DNA of 64,000 nucleotides, from NCBI GenBank assembly GCA_012718975.1, contig JAAYBF010000121.1, positions 26,534 to 90,533 of the forward strand. Direction: 5' to 3'. This DNA is from Solirubrobacterales bacterium (GTDB lineage Bacteria > Actinomycetota > Thermoleophilia > Solirubrobacterales > Thermoleophilaceae). This document shows positions 14,933 through 23,950 of this stretch, piece after piece. How positions within the stretch are numbered: position 1 is the first letter of the stretch; every line of letters starts with the position of its first letter. Both the position numbers and the translations under genes were made by a program. The notes under the pieces are model-generated. The model had not been told where the DNA came from. It saw nothing but the letters and a program-made list of their open reading frames with translations, and made no database searches.

Positions 14933-17203
14933 CTACGCCGCCGGCTCCTCGATCGCCGGCTGGTCCGCCGCCACCTTGTCCTCGGCCGCGGCCGCCGCCT
15001 CCTCGCGCTCCTTCATCGGCCGGTTGGCCCACTCCTCGTCGAACTCGACCTTCCAGCGGCCGGGGGCGTCGTCGCGCGGCTCGATCTTGAGCTTGGCGCG
15101 GAACGAGCGGCCGGAGCGGCCGCGGAACCCGGTGACCTGCTTGGCGGTGCGGCCGATCGGCGGCTCGTCGCCGCGGTCGATCGACTCCTTGAGGCTGGCC
15201 ATCAGCTCCTTGGCGACGGTGACGGGCAGGTTCTTGCGCGCCTTCTGCTTCCAGATGACGAAGCCGCAGCCGGGGTCGTCGCGCGACCAGCAGGAGTAGC
15301 CCTTGCGGTTCTCGGTGACCTCGCGGCCGCAGACGGGGCAGGGGCCGAGCTTGGCGCGCTCGATCTTGACGCCCTTGAGCTTGTCGAGCTCCTCGACGGT
15401 GGAGCCGATGAACTTGGCGATGTCGCGCATGAACGCGGGCCGGGAGTCCTCGCCCTTCTCGATCAGGGCGAGCCGGCGCTCCCAGTCGCCGGTGAGCTCG
15501 GCGGAGGTGAGGGCGTGCTGGCCGAGCAGGCGGATGACCTGGACGCCCTTCTCGGTGGCGTGGAGGGCGCGGCCCTCGCGCTCGATGTAGCCGACGTCGA
15601 TCAGCCGCTCGATGATCGAGGCGCGGGTGGCGGGGGTGCCGATCCCGGAGTCCTTCATCGCCTCGCGCAGCTCGGCGTCCTCGATCTCCTTGCCGGCGGT
15701 CTCCATGGCGGCGAGCAGGGATGCCTCGGTGAAGCGCCTGGGCGGCTGGGTCTCCTTGCGTAGCGACTCGACCTTCAGGGTGGCGACGGTCTCGCCCTGC
15801 TCGAGCTTGGGCAGGAGCTGGTCGCCGCCGGAGTCGTCGTCGCCCTTGCCCTCGCCCTGGGCCTCCTCGCCGTAGACGGCGCGCCAGCCGGGGACGACGA
15901 GGACCCGGCCGCTGGTGCGGAAGACGTTGTCCTCGACGGTGGTCTCGACGCGGGTGCGCTCGAACTCGGCGTCGGGGTGGAAGACGGCGAGGAACCGCTT
16001 GGCGACGAGGTCGTAGATCTTGAGCTCGTCGGCGCCCATCTTGGAGAGGTTGTGCTCGGACTTGGTCGGGATGATCGCGTGGTGGTCCTCGACCTTGGCG
16101 TCGTTGACGACGCGGCCGAGCGGCAGCTCGGCGAGCGACTGGACGTACTCGGAGGCCTTGCGGTAGGCGGGGTTGTGGCCGACGAGGCCGGCGATCGGCC
16201 GGATGTCGGGGACCATGTCGCCGGTCAGGAAGCGGGAGTTGGTGCGCGGGTAGGTGAGCGCCTTGTGCTCCTCGTAGAGGCGCTGGGCGGCGGCGAGGGT
16301 GCGGCGGGCGGAGAAGCCGTGGAGGGTGTTGGCGTGGCGCTGCAGCGACGTGAGGTCGTAGAGCAGTTGCGCCCGCTCGGTCTCCTTCTTCTTCTCGAGC
16401 TTGGTGATCGCGCCGTCGCGCTCGAGGCAGGCGGCGACGATCTTCTTCGCCTCGTCCTCGGGGAGCCGCTTGCCGCCCATGTAGCGGCCGGCGTAGCGGC
16501 GGTCGCCCTCGGCGGCGAAGCGTGCCTCGACGAGCCAGTAGGGCTCGGGCTTGAAGGCGCGGATCTCCTCCTCGCGGCGGGCGACGAGCGCGAGCGTGGG
16601 CGTCTGGACGCGGCCGAGCGACACGGCGCCGTCGAAGGCGGCGCGGAGGCGGATCGACGCGGCGCGGGTGGCGTTCATGCCGACGATCCAGTCGGCCTCC
16701 GAGCGTGAGCGGGCGGCGGCCTCCAGCGACTCCATCTCCTCGCCGGGGCGCAGCGAGGCGAAGGCCTGCTCGATCGCGGTGCGGGTCATCGACGACAGCC
16801 AGAGCCGCTTGACGGGCGGCTTGATCTTGGCGGTGTCGTAGACGTAGGCGAAGATCAGCTCGCCCTCGCGGCCGGCGTCGCAGGCGTTGATGACGTCGTC
16901 GACGTCGTCGCGGGCCATCAGCCGGTGGATGACCTTGAGCTGCTTGCCGGAGCGCTCGTCGTTGGGGACGAGCTTGAACTCGTCGGGGACGATCGGCAGG
17001 TCGGCGAAGCGCCACTTCTTGAGCTTGGGGTCGTAGGCGTCGGGCTCGGCGAGGCCGACGAGGTGGCCGACGGCCCAGGTGATGACGTAGTCGTCGCCCT
17101 CGAGGAACGCCTTGTCCTTGCCCTGCTTGAACGATCCGGGCAGCGCGGACGCGAGGTCACGCGCGACGGACGGCTTCTCTGCGACTACGAGTGTCTTGCC
17201 CAT
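14933..17203 (-). CDS. topB: DNA topoisomerase III (type IA)
   Basis: 756 aa. It opens with KTLVVAEKPSVARDLA, the TopB-type TOPRIM start, followed by the acidic TOPRIM motif NACDAGREGELIF near residue 110. The active-site tyrosine is in ALTYPRTNSRFL near residue 320. A helix-hairpin region with SGIGTPATRASIIERL follows, then one C-terminal zinc finger (CPVCGREV...CWSRDDPGC). The last ~100 residues are charged and end in an Ala/Glu-rich tail. Function: relaxes or decatenates DNA by single-strand passage. A TAAGGT hexamer 12 nt upstream of the ATG could be a -10 box, and the purine run after it is a weak ribosome-binding site. Whether a separate TopA exists cannot be seen here. Confidence 0.92.
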   Translation of the reverse strand: MGKTLVVAEKPSVARDLASALPGSFKQGKDKAFLEGDDYVITWAVGHLVGLAEPDAYDPKLKKWRFADLPIVPDEFKLVPNDERSGKQLKVIHRLMARDDVDDVINACDAGREGELIFAYVYDTAKIKPPVKRLWLSSMTRTAIEQAFASLRPGEEMESLEAAARSRSEADWIVGMNATRAASIRLRAAFDGAVSLGRVQTPTLALVARREEEIRAFKPEPYWLVEARFAAEGDRRYAGRYMGGKRLPEDEAKKIVAACLERDGAITKLEKKKETERAQLLYDLTSLQRHANTLHGFSARRTLAAAQRLYEEHKALTYPRTNSRFLTGDMVPDIRPIAGLVGHNPAYRKASEYVQSLAELPLGRVVNDAKVEDHHAIIPTKSEHNLSKMGADELKIYDLVAKRFLAVFHPDAEFERTRVETTVEDNVFRTSGRVLVVPGWRAVYGEEAQGEGKGDDDSGGDQLLPKLEQGETVATLKVESLRKETQPPRRFTEASLLAAMETAGKEIEDAELREAMKDSGIGTPATRASIIERLIDVGYIEREGRALHATEKGVQVIRLLGQHALTSAELTGDWERRLALIEKGEDSRPAFMRDIAKFIGSTVEELDKLKGVKIERAKLGPCPVCGREVTENRKGYSCWSRDDPGCGFVIWKQKARKNLPVTVAKELMASLKESIDRGDEPPIGRTAKQVTGFRGRSGRSFRAKLKIEPRDDAPGRWKVEFDEEWANRPMKEREEAAAAAEDKVAADQPAIEEPAA

Positions 17204-17392
17204 GAGGAGTTCCCCACCTTATGCGGGTTCGGGGTCCGCGAGGGTAGACGACGCGGCGTAATTCCGGCGCCGGATGCCCGTTGGAGGGGTGCGATGCCGC
17301 TCTCCGAGTCGATCCTCCCGCCGCCTCTCGCCCTCGCCGGCGCGGGTGGCGGGCGCTGGAACGTCGCGCCCCGGCGCGCTACCTTGCGGAGG

Positions 17393-18874
17393 ATGTCGGC
17401 GGCGGCAGCATCCGGGGAGGCGCCCGAGCCGGACCTGGTCGCGGACGAGGCGCGCCTGGCGCGCGCGGCGGCGGGTGGCGACGGCGGTGCGTTCGCGACC
17501 CTGTACGAGCGCTACGAGCGGCGCGCCTACAACCTCGCCTACCGGGTCTCGGGCTCCGAGGACGACGCGGCCGACGCGGTCCAGGACGCGTTCGTGAGCG
17601 TGTTGCGGCGGCTGCCCTCGTTGGAGGGCCGCGAGCTGGCGTTCGGCTCCTACCTGTTCACCGCGACCCGCAACGCCTGCTACGACCTGATGGCCAAGCG
17701 CAAGCGGGCGGAGCCGAGCGACGCGATCCCCGAGAGCGCGGCCCCGATCGGCGCGGCGGCCGGCGGCGGCTTCGGCCTCGATCCGGGCGACCCCGACGAG
17801 GATCCCGATCGCCGGCTGCTGCTGGAGAGCCAGCAGGAGGAGATCCGGGCGGCGAACGCGCGGCTGCCGGAGCGCCAGCGCGAGGTGCTGGCGCTGCGCG
17901 AGCTGGAGGAGCTCTCCTACGACGAGATCGCCGAGATCATGGGGATGAACCGCAACTCGGTCGCCCAGCTGATCTCGCGTGCCCGGATCAAGCTGCGCGA
18001 CGAGTTGCGCGGCACGGCGCTGGCGTCGGTCGCGGCCTCCTCGCCGGACTGCGAGCGGGCGCTGCCGCTGATCGCCCTGCGCGACGACGGCCAGCTCGCC
18101 GAGGGCGGCGAGGACGCCGCCTGGCTCGACGCCCACATGGGCGGCTGCCACACCTGCCGGCTGGGGATGGAGGCGATGCAGGAGGCGGGTACCTCCTACC
18201 GTGCCTGGGTCCCGCTGGCGGCGGCTCCGTTCCTGTTCCGCGACACGCTCGCCAAGGCGGCGGAGCTGACCGGCGCGGATTGGAGCGAGACGATCGCCGA
18301 GCGCGCCCCGCGTCACGATCCGACGGCCTTCCACCCGGGCATGCCGCCGCTGTACCGGACGGCGACGGCGGCGGCCGGCCGGCGGCGCCGGCGCGGGCTC
18401 TGGGTCGCGGGCGGCCTGGGGACCGCGGCGCTGCTGGCGCTGGTGGTCGGCATCGCGGCGGGTGGCGACTCCCCCACTCCCCGCCCGGCGGCCGAGACGG
18501 TCGACGCGCCGGCGCAGCAGCAGCCACCGCCGACGACCGCCGAGAAGCCCGACGAGCCGCGCAAGCGCGCCAAGCGGCGCAAGCCCGCCGCCGACCCCGA
18601 GCCCGCCCCGGCGGCCGCCGCGCCGACGCCGGAGCCGGAGCCTTCGGCCGCCGCGCCGGCGCCCGCCGCGCCGGGTCCGGCCCCCGAGCCGGCCCCCGCC
18701 CCCACGCCGAAGCCGACGCCGCGGCCGCAGAGCCCGCCGGCGCGAACGCCGCCGCCCCCCGCCCCCGACCCTGAGCCGCCGCCGGTGGTCGAGGAGCCGC
18801 CGGTGGTCGAGGAGCCGCCGCCGGCGCCGGAGCCGCCGCCGCGATCGCCGAACGACCCGCCGACGATCGACTGA
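17393..18874 (+). CDS. ECF sigma factor fused to zinc-finger, TM and Pro-rich tail
   Basis: 493 aa. Residues ~20-105 are sigma region 2 (LYERYERRAYNLAYRV, DAVQDAFVSVLRRL) and ~150-205 region 4 (LPERQREVLALRELEELSYDEIAE). Without a stop the chain continues into a ZAS-type anti-sigma zinc finger (C220, then H248-x3-C252-x2-C255, HMGGCHTC), an amphipathic stretch, one membrane helix (~336-357, LWVAGGLGTAALLALVVGIA) and about 135 residues of Pro/Ala/Glu-rich extracytoplasmic tail. The result is a membrane-tethered sigma factor carrying its own inhibitor-like module, probably activated by proteolysis. ECF groups with fused C-terminal zinc fingers are known. The ATG follows TACCTT by 7 nt, and the only GGAGG touches the ATG, so a leaderless start is favoured. 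Confidence 0.87.
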   Translation: MSAAAASGEAPEPDLVADEARLARAAAGGDGGAFATLYERYERRAYNLAYRVSGSEDDAADAVQDAFVSVLRRLPSLEGRELAFGSYLFTATRNACYDLMAKRKRAEPSDAIPESAAPIGAAAGGGFGLDPGDPDEDPDRRLLLESQQEEIRAANARLPERQREVLALRELEELSYDEIAEIMGMNRNSVAQLISRARIKLRDELRGTALASVAASSPDCERALPLIALRDDGQLAEGGEDAAWLDAHMGGCHTCRLGMEAMQEAGTSYRAWVPLAAAPFLFRDTLAKAAELTGADWSETIAERAPRHDPTAFHPGMPPLYRTATAAAGRRRRRGLWVAGGLGTAALLALVVGIAAGGDSPTPRPAAETVDAPAQQQPPPTTAEKPDEPRKRAKRRKPAADPEPAPAAAAPTPEPEPSAAAPAPAAPGPAPEPAPAPTPKPTPRPQSPPARTPPPPAPDPEPPPVVEEPPVVEEPPPAPEPPPRSPNDPPTID

Positions 18875-18877
18875 GCC

Positions 18878-19753
18878 TCAGTAGGCGATCGGGTCGAAGC
18901 CGCCCCAGCCGGACGGGTCGGCGGGCTTGCGCCCGGGACAGCGCTGGATGCCGGTCTCAAACGGCAGCCGGACCATCACCGACCCGGTGTTGTTGCGCTC
19001 GTTGGACTCGTAGATCCCGTCGCGCGGGTCGGCGGTGTGGACGAGGTCGAAGCAGCCGCGCAGGCCGGTCACGTCGATCCACTGCTCGTGGTAGCCGGGC
19101 GGGTAGACGTCCGACCAGCCGACCGAGGTCCCGAGCACGACCCGCTGCCGTGACGGCGACTGGTTGCAGGCCGGGTAGACGAACCGCCGCGGCGAGCGCG
19201 GCAGCCGCGGCCGGCTGTGGTCGAGGTCGCGCAGGCAGTAGCTGACCTTCGGCCCGCGGCGGACCCTCTTGCGCCGCTCGCCGCGACGGTCGAGCCGCCA
19301 GAGCTCGAAGCGCGCCGCCCACTGGAACTTCCAGTAGGCGCCCTGGCCGGGGATCGCCTTGAACAGCAGCCGCGCGCCGGTGTCGATCCAGAGCCGCCCG
19401 CCGCCGCGGCGGTGGATCCGCTGGCGGGCGCGCATCCCGCGCGGGCGGTCGCGCACGCCGAGCAGCTCGGCGGGCCCGCGGCCGATGCTGTCGATCGAGT
19501 TGCCGGCGCGCAGCACCACTCGGCCGGGGCGCACGAACGGGTCGGTCACCAGGCCGAACGGGGGCTTCATCCGCAGGTCCGGACAGAGCAGCTTGGCCCG
19601 CTGCTCGCGGTCGAGGCACGGGTTGGGCGGCTTGCCGGCCCGCTCGCGGCGGTCCTGCGCGGAGGCGGCGGGGGCGGCGAGCGCCGCGGCGGCCGCGACG
19701 GCGACCAGCAGCAGCGCGGCCACCGTCCGGGGTGCGGGGAGGAAACGGGGCAA
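18878..19753 (-). CDS. Secreted lysyl-oxidase-like protein lacking the His cluster
   Basis: 291 aa, TTG start with TACAAC 7 nt upstream, signal peptide to about residue 32 (AAPAASAQ). The C-terminal half matches the bacterial lysyl-oxidase fold: SVGWSDVYPPGYHEQWIDVTGL, then HTADPRDGIYESNERNNTGS. In active members a cluster of histidines binds copper just before RYEL. Here that segment reads AYWKFQWAARFELWRL, with no His. Paired cysteines (SYCLRD, YPACNQ, RGCFDL, IQRCPG) fit an extracellular disulfide-bonded protein. Inference: a structural or binding protein with no copper-amine-oxidase activity. It converges on the sigma factor gene (3 nt between stops). Confidence 0.75.
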   Translation of the reverse strand: MPRFLPAPRTVAALLLVAVAAAAALAAPAASAQDRRERAGKPPNPCLDREQRAKLLCPDLRMKPPFGLVTDPFVRPGRVVLRAGNSIDSIGRGPAELLGVRDRPRGMRARQRIHRRGGGRLWIDTGARLLFKAIPGQGAYWKFQWAARFELWRLDRRGERRKRVRRGPKVSYCLRDLDHSRPRLPRSPRRFVYPACNQSPSRQRVVLGTSVGWSDVYPPGYHEQWIDVTGLRGCFDLVHTADPRDGIYESNERNNTGSVMVRLPFETGIQRCPGRKPADPSGWGGFDPIAY

Positions 19754-19792
19754 GACGTCTGTTGTAGCGGACCGCGCCGCCGGAGCGTCCGG

Positions 19793-20941
19793 TCAGCGGA
19801 CGCAGGGGCCCGTGTCGACGGGGCCGGACGCCCGCTGCAGCGCCGCGGCGACGACCGCGTTGGGGACCCCGAACCCGGAGGGGCGCGCGCTCTCGCTCGC
19901 CGAGGCGAAGACGGTCGCCAGCACCCGCCCGTCGCCGTCGACGACCGGCCCGCCGGAGTTGCCGGAGCGCACCAGCGCGCGGAAGGAGACGATCTCCCGC
20001 TCGACCGGCCCGCGGCCGTAGGCGTCCTGGCTGATGGCGGAGCGGGTCGCGCCGATCCGCGCGGGGCGGACGTCGAAGGGACCGTTCTCGGGGAAGCCGA
20101 GCACCGCCCCGGCGGTGCCCGAGCCGGGGTCGGCGACCAGCTCGAGCGCCGCGACGCCGCGCGCGTCGGGTACGGCGAGCAGCGCGAGGTCGTTGCCGAC
20201 GTCGAACCAGACCGCCTCGGCGTCCAGCTCGCCGCCGTCGCCGCCGACGTCGACGGTCGTGTCGTCCTGCCCGGCGACGACGTGCGCGTTGGTGACGACG
20301 ATCCCGTCGGCGACGACCCAACCGGTGCCCTGGACGCCGAGGCCGCAGGCGGTGCCGAGCACCCGCACGACGCTCTCGCCGGCGCGGCGGACCTCGGGGT
20401 CCCGGGCGACGGCCGAGTCGGGCGGGGCGACGTCGGCGCCGGGACCGTCGATCCGCGGGAACGGGTCGAAGCGGGCGAGCGTCCGCAGCAGCGGCCCCGA
20501 CGGCGGCAGGACCGCGTTGAGCTCGCGCAGGATCAGCGAGCGCTGGATCGGCTCGCGCAGCTCGCGCGCGCCGGGGGTGTGCAGCGCGACGGCGCCGACG
20601 ATCCAGGCGAGGCCGAGCGCGAGCGCCGCCGCGAGCAGCGCCCCGCCGATCCCGTCGATGACCCCGAGCGTCTCGCCGAACCGGCGCCGCAGCCGCCAGC
20701 CGAGCACCTCCGCGAGCGAGGCGACAAGCGCCCCCAGGAACAGCGCGGCGATCAACGCGACCAGCGGCGCCCAGGGCGATTGCGACCCCTCCGAGAGCAG
20801 CGTCGGAGCAAGACGCGCGCCGGCGAAGGCCCCCGCCGCGAAGCCCGCCAGGGTGAGCGCGCCGACGACGAGTCCGCGCCGGAAGCCGATCGCGAGCGCG
20901 ATGCCGGCGACGGCGACGATCACCCAGTCGAGCGGAGTCAT
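19793..20941 (-). CDS. MarP-like membrane serine protease (CvpA plus trypsin-like)
   Basis: 382 aa. Four membrane helices at roughly 5-25, 28-46, 58-80 and 96-120 form a CvpA/colicin-V-like domain, followed by a chymotrypsin-fold protease. Catalytic residues are visible: H220 in VTNAHVV, D251 in DVGNDLALL and S329 in RSGNSGGP. C199 (GTACGLG) and C380 (TGPCVR) correspond to the regulatory disulfide pair of mycobacterial MarP. MarP protects cells against acid and oxidative stress by cleaving envelope proteins (family knowledge). It diverges from the penicillin-binding protein gene with a 29-nt gap. It faces the same way as the lysyl-oxidase-like gene, 39 nt downstream. Confidence 0.88.
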   Translation of the reverse strand: MTPLDWVIVAVAGIALAIGFRRGLVVGALTLAGFAAGAFAGARLAPTLLSEGSQSPWAPLVALIAALFLGALVASLAEVLGWRLRRRFGETLGVIDGIGGALLAAALALGLAWIVGAVALHTPGARELREPIQRSLILRELNAVLPPSGPLLRTLARFDPFPRIDGPGADVAPPDSAVARDPEVRRAGESVVRVLGTACGLGVQGTGWVVADGIVVTNAHVVAGQDDTTVDVGGDGGELDAEAVWFDVGNDLALLAVPDARGVAALELVADPGSGTAGAVLGFPENGPFDVRPARIGATRSAISQDAYGRGPVEREIVSFRALVRSGNSGGPVVDGDGRVLATVFASASESARPSGFGVPNAVVAAALQRASGPVDTGPCVR

Positions 20942-20970
20942 GGGCGCTTGACGGTAGCCTCCCCTCTACG

Positions 20971-22668
20971 GTGGCGCGTGAGATGACCCTGGAGCGGAGG
21001 CGGCGCCTGACGCGCCGCGCCCTGCCCGCCGCCGGGGCGGTCGCCGCCGTCGCGTTCTTCGCCGGCCTGGCGGTCGGCGGCGGCGGCGAGTCCGAGGCGG
21101 CGCGCGTCGCGCGCGACTTCTCCGCCGCCTGGGTCCGCGGCGACTACGGCGCGATGCACGGGATGCTGACCCCGCAGACGCGTGCGGCCGTCACCGCGGA
21201 GCAGTTCGCCGACAGCTATCGCGGCGCGGCCGAGACGGCCACCCAGCGGCGGATGGCGGTCGCGGCGCCCCAGACCGACGGCGACCGTGCGCTGATCGCG
21301 GTCGACGTCGAGACGGCGGTCTTCGGGCCGGTCGCGGGCCAGGTCGCCTTCGCGGTGCTGGAGGACGGCATCGACTGGCGCCCGCATCTCGTCTTCCCCG
21401 GGCTGCGTCCCGGCGAGTCGCTCGACCGCCGGACCGAGGCCCCGGAGCGCGCGCCGCTGCTCGCGGCCGACGGCCAGACGATCGCCGAGGGCCCGGCCGA
21501 CGCGCGCGTCCAGCCGCTGACCGCGACCGCGTCGATCGCCGGCACGCTCGCCGCGAGCGACGACGCGGCGGTCCGCGAGTCGCTCTACGCGCGTGGCTTC
21601 CCGGAGGACACGCCGGTCGGGTCCAACGGTCTGGAGCGGGTCTTCGAGGAGCAGCTCGCGGGCCGGCCGGGCGGCGAGCTGCTCGCGGGGTCGCGCGTGC
21701 TGGCCTCGAGCGAGCCGCGGCCGGCGGCGCCGGTGGAGACGACGATCGTGCCGTCGGTGCAGGAGGCGGCCGATGTCGGCCTCGCCGGCCGGCTCGGCGG
21801 GGTCGCGGCGATGGACCCGCGCAGCGGCGAGATCCTCGCGCTGGCGGGGATCGCCTTCTCCGCCCCCCAGCCGCCCGGCTCGACGTTCAAGATCGTGACG
21901 ACCGCCGCCGCGCTCGAGGACGGCAAGGTGAAGATGTCCGACGAGTACCCGATCGAGACGGCGGCGACGATCGACGGGGTCGAGCTCGAGAACGCCAACG
22001 GCGAGTACTGCGGCGGCACGCTCGCCGAGGCGTTCGCGCACTCCTGCAACTCGGTGTTCGCCCCGATGGGGGTCGAGGTCGGGGCCGAGCGGCTGGTCGA
22101 GGAGGCCGAGCAGTTCGGCTGGAACGCCGATCCGGGGATCCCCGGCGCCGCCGAGAGCACGATCCCGCCGGCGAGCGAGATCACCTCGCCGCTGGAGGTG
22201 GGCTCGACCGCGATCGGCCAGTACAAGACGCTCGCGACGACGCTGGAGATGGCGACGGTCGCCCAGACGATCGCCAACGGCGGCGTGCGGCTGCCGGCGA
22301 CGCTCGCCCCGCGCCGGGGCCGCGGTGACGGGGTCCGGGCGGTATCGCCGAAGGTCGCCCGCCAGATCACCGAGCTGATGACCGGCGTCGTCGCCTACGG
22401 CACCGGCACCCTGGCCGCCGTCGAGGGCGTCGAGGTGGCGGGCAAGACCGGCACCGCCGAGCTGGGCGACACCCGCGGCGACGACCCCGAGGCCGCCGCC
22501 CGCGACGGCGACCCGTCGAACACCGACGCCTGGTTCACAGCCTTCGCCCCCGCCGACGACCCGCGCGTCGTGGTCAGCGTGATGCTCGTCCGCAACGGCT
22601 CCGGCGGCGCGACCGCCGCCCCAGCCGCCCAGGGCGTCCTCGTCGCCGGGCTCAAGCGCGAGAGCTGA
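20971..22668 (+). CDS. Penicillin-binding protein, class B transpeptidase
   Basis: 565 aa. One N-terminal membrane anchor (about residues 17-37) precedes an NTF2-like MecA_N-type domain (~40-150) and the transpeptidase. Catalytic motifs: S304-x-x-K307 (PPGSTFKIV), S358-C-N360 and K492-T-G (AGKTGTAE). It should cross-link peptidoglycan on the outer face of the membrane. The short spacer before SxxK and the NTF2-like domain resemble PbpA/PBP2a-type proteins rather than FtsI. GTG (20971) is followed in frame by ATG at 20983, either of which could be used. The short gap to marP-like suggests divergent control from a shared region. Confidence 0.88.
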   Translation: MAREMTLERRRRLTRRALPAAGAVAAVAFFAGLAVGGGGESEAARVARDFSAAWVRGDYGAMHGMLTPQTRAAVTAEQFADSYRGAAETATQRRMAVAAPQTDGDRALIAVDVETAVFGPVAGQVAFAVLEDGIDWRPHLVFPGLRPGESLDRRTEAPERAPLLAADGQTIAEGPADARVQPLTATASIAGTLAASDDAAVRESLYARGFPEDTPVGSNGLERVFEEQLAGRPGGELLAGSRVLASSEPRPAAPVETTIVPSVQEAADVGLAGRLGGVAAMDPRSGEILALAGIAFSAPQPPGSTFKIVTTAAALEDGKVKMSDEYPIETAATIDGVELENANGEYCGGTLAEAFAHSCNSVFAPMGVEVGAERLVEEAEQFGWNADPGIPGAAESTIPPASEITSPLEVGSTAIGQYKTLATTLEMATVAQTIANGGVRLPATLAPRRGRGDGVRAVSPKVARQITELMTGVVAYGTGTLAAVEGVEVAGKTGTAELGDTRGDDPEAAARDGDPSNTDAWFTAFAPADDPRVVVSVMLVRNGSGGATAAPAAQGVLVAGLKRES

Positions 22669-22689
22669 GGCGCGCTAGGGGCCGCCTGG

Positions 22690-22757
22690 CGGCGTCCTCG
22701 GCCCCCTCACGTGCCAGAGGCACGCCACGGGGGCCTGCGTCCTTGCCAGCCGGCCCC
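22690..22757 (+). repeat. Short dispersed intergenic element, copy 2
   Basis: It shares its ends (GGCGTCCTCGG; TGCGTCCTTGCCAGCCGGCC) with the reverse complement of 5075-5137. The middle forms a different hairpin (GGCCCCCTC / GGGGGCC with inner GTGCC / GGCAC). It lies in the 121-nt gap between two convergent genes, so it could end transcription, though it has no T-tract. Confidence 0.65.
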
Positions 22758-22789
22758 TTTCGCACCTCAGGGACTGGGCGGCAAGTGGA

Positions 22790-23362
22790 CTACAAGTCCA
22801 GGAAGAAGGACTTCGTCTCAGCCGGATGGTCGTCCGTGCCGGGGCTCGTGACCTCGAGGACCAGCGGGCGGTTCTCGGTGTTCTCGAGCGGGAAGTCGAA
22901 GAGCAGCATCGAGCCGGCGGTCGGGCCCTGCTGGGCGACGCTGCCGTCCTGGGGGATGCACTCGCCGGGGGTCAGCTCGCGCTGGTTGTAGGCGAAGGCG
23001 TTCTCCTCGGGGAGCTCGATCGGCTCGAACTCCTCGCCCTGGTTGTCGGTGACGACGAAGTCGGCGGCGCTGAGGATGGTCTCGTCCTCGGTCGGGTTGC
23101 AGACCAGGATGAAGACGCCGTAGAGCGTGTTGCCCGGCTCGGCGGGCGGACCCTCGTAGTAGGCCTTGTCGGGCGTGATCGCGAGGTTGAGCTGGCGGGT
23201 GATGAAGACGTTGTAGTTGAGGCCGCCGATCTCGATCGAGAGTCCCTCGCGGGCTGGCTCCTCGACGCCGAGGTCGTGGTGGTCGGAGCCGCAGGCGGTG
23301 AGAGTCGCGGCGAGGGTGAGCGCGAGCGCGCAGGCGGCGAGTGTGCGGTTGCGGAGGGCCAT
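22790..23362 (-). CDS. Lipoprotein of unknown function
   Basis: 190 aa. A basic start (MALRNR), hydrophobic core and lipobox LTAC (Cys at about residue 27) predict a lipid-anchored exported protein. It would be processed by Lgt, which is encoded at 44.2-44.9 kb. The mature part has two Cys (LVCNPTED, GECIPQD), probably a disulfide. It also has an immunoglobulin-like strand pattern (AADFVVTDNQGEEFEPIELP) similar to DUF4352-type or telomeric-repeat-like surface proteins. Ligand unknown. The ATG follows TAGACT by 11 nt. It is 14 nt downstream of the SRPBCC gene stop. Confidence 0.72.
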   Translation of the reverse strand: MALRNRTLAACALALTLAATLTACGSDHHDLGVEEPAREGLSIEIGGLNYNVFITRQLNLAITPDKAYYEGPPAEPGNTLYGVFILVCNPTEDETILSAADFVVTDNQGEEFEPIELPEENAFAYNQRELTPGECIPQDGSVAQQGPTAGSMLLFDFPLENTENRPLVLEVTSPGTDDHPAETKSFFLDL

Positions 23363-23376
23363 GAGCGGCGGGCAGT

Positions 23377-23937
23377 CTACCGGTCGGCGACCGCGAGGCT
23401 GTCTCGCGGCTCGATGTGAGCTCCGAAGCGTGGTGCCTTGCCGGGGTCGTAGCCGGCGACGGTGGCGCCCTGGACGTCGGCGGCGCGGCCCTCCTCGAAG
23501 AGGTCGCGCAGCCGTCGCAGCGCCTTGGCGGAGCGGCGGCGGATCGAGCCGCTGGCGCCGAAGTGCTTGATCTTGTCGACGAAGTGGCGCTGCTCGGCGT
23601 AGACGGTCAGCTCGACGCGGGTGGTGCCGGCGGCCTCGGGGACGAAGTCGTAGACGGCGACCAGGCGCGAGCGGCCGAGGCGGCCGATCGGCCCCTCCTC
23701 GACGATCCTGCGCGGGCGGTCGCAGACGCGGATGTCGATCTCGGCCCACTCCCTGGCCAGCGGCAGCCGCAGCTGGAAGCGGGCGGCGGCGCCGAGCCCG
23801 ACCGGGTTGGCGCGCGCGAGCCGGTAGTGGCGCTGGTAGTGGTCGCAGTAGGAGGGCCGCTTCGAGAGGTCGGCGACGAAGTCGAAGATCTCCTCGCGCG
23901 GGGCGGATATCACCGTCTTGACCGTGACCTGGCGCAT
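23377..23937 (-). CDS. SRPBCC/START-like lipid-binding fold protein
   Basis: 186 aa. The opening VTVKTVISAPREEIFDFVADLSKRPSY and the Pro-rich turn region are the standard start of SRPBCC (polyketide-cyclase/coenzyme-Q-binding) proteins. The C-terminal helix DKIKHFGASGSIRRRSAKALRRL closes the fold and is unusually basic. A ligand cannot be predicted. The last ~40 residues (VQGATVAGYDPGKAPRFG) extend past the usual domain. ATG chosen as the first residue of the domain. It lies 13 nt downstream of the TetR gene stop and is probably in the same transcript as TetR and the exporter. Confidence 0.78.
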   Translation of the reverse strand: MRQVTVKTVISAPREEIFDFVADLSKRPSYCDHYQRHYRLARANPVGLGAAARFQLRLPLAREWAEIDIRVCDRPRRIVEEGPIGRLGRSRLVAVYDFVPEAAGTTRVELTVYAEQRHFVDKIKHFGASGSIRRRSAKALRRLRDLFEEGRAADVQGATVAGYDPGKAPRFGAHIEPRDSLAVADR

Positions 23938-23950
23938 CGGGAGCTGGAGT

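Noticed and set aside
18590-18870. Independent gene in the Pro-rich stretch
   Set aside because: All frames stay open because of the repetitive GC-rich sequence. The sigma-factor frame runs through it continuously to its stop.
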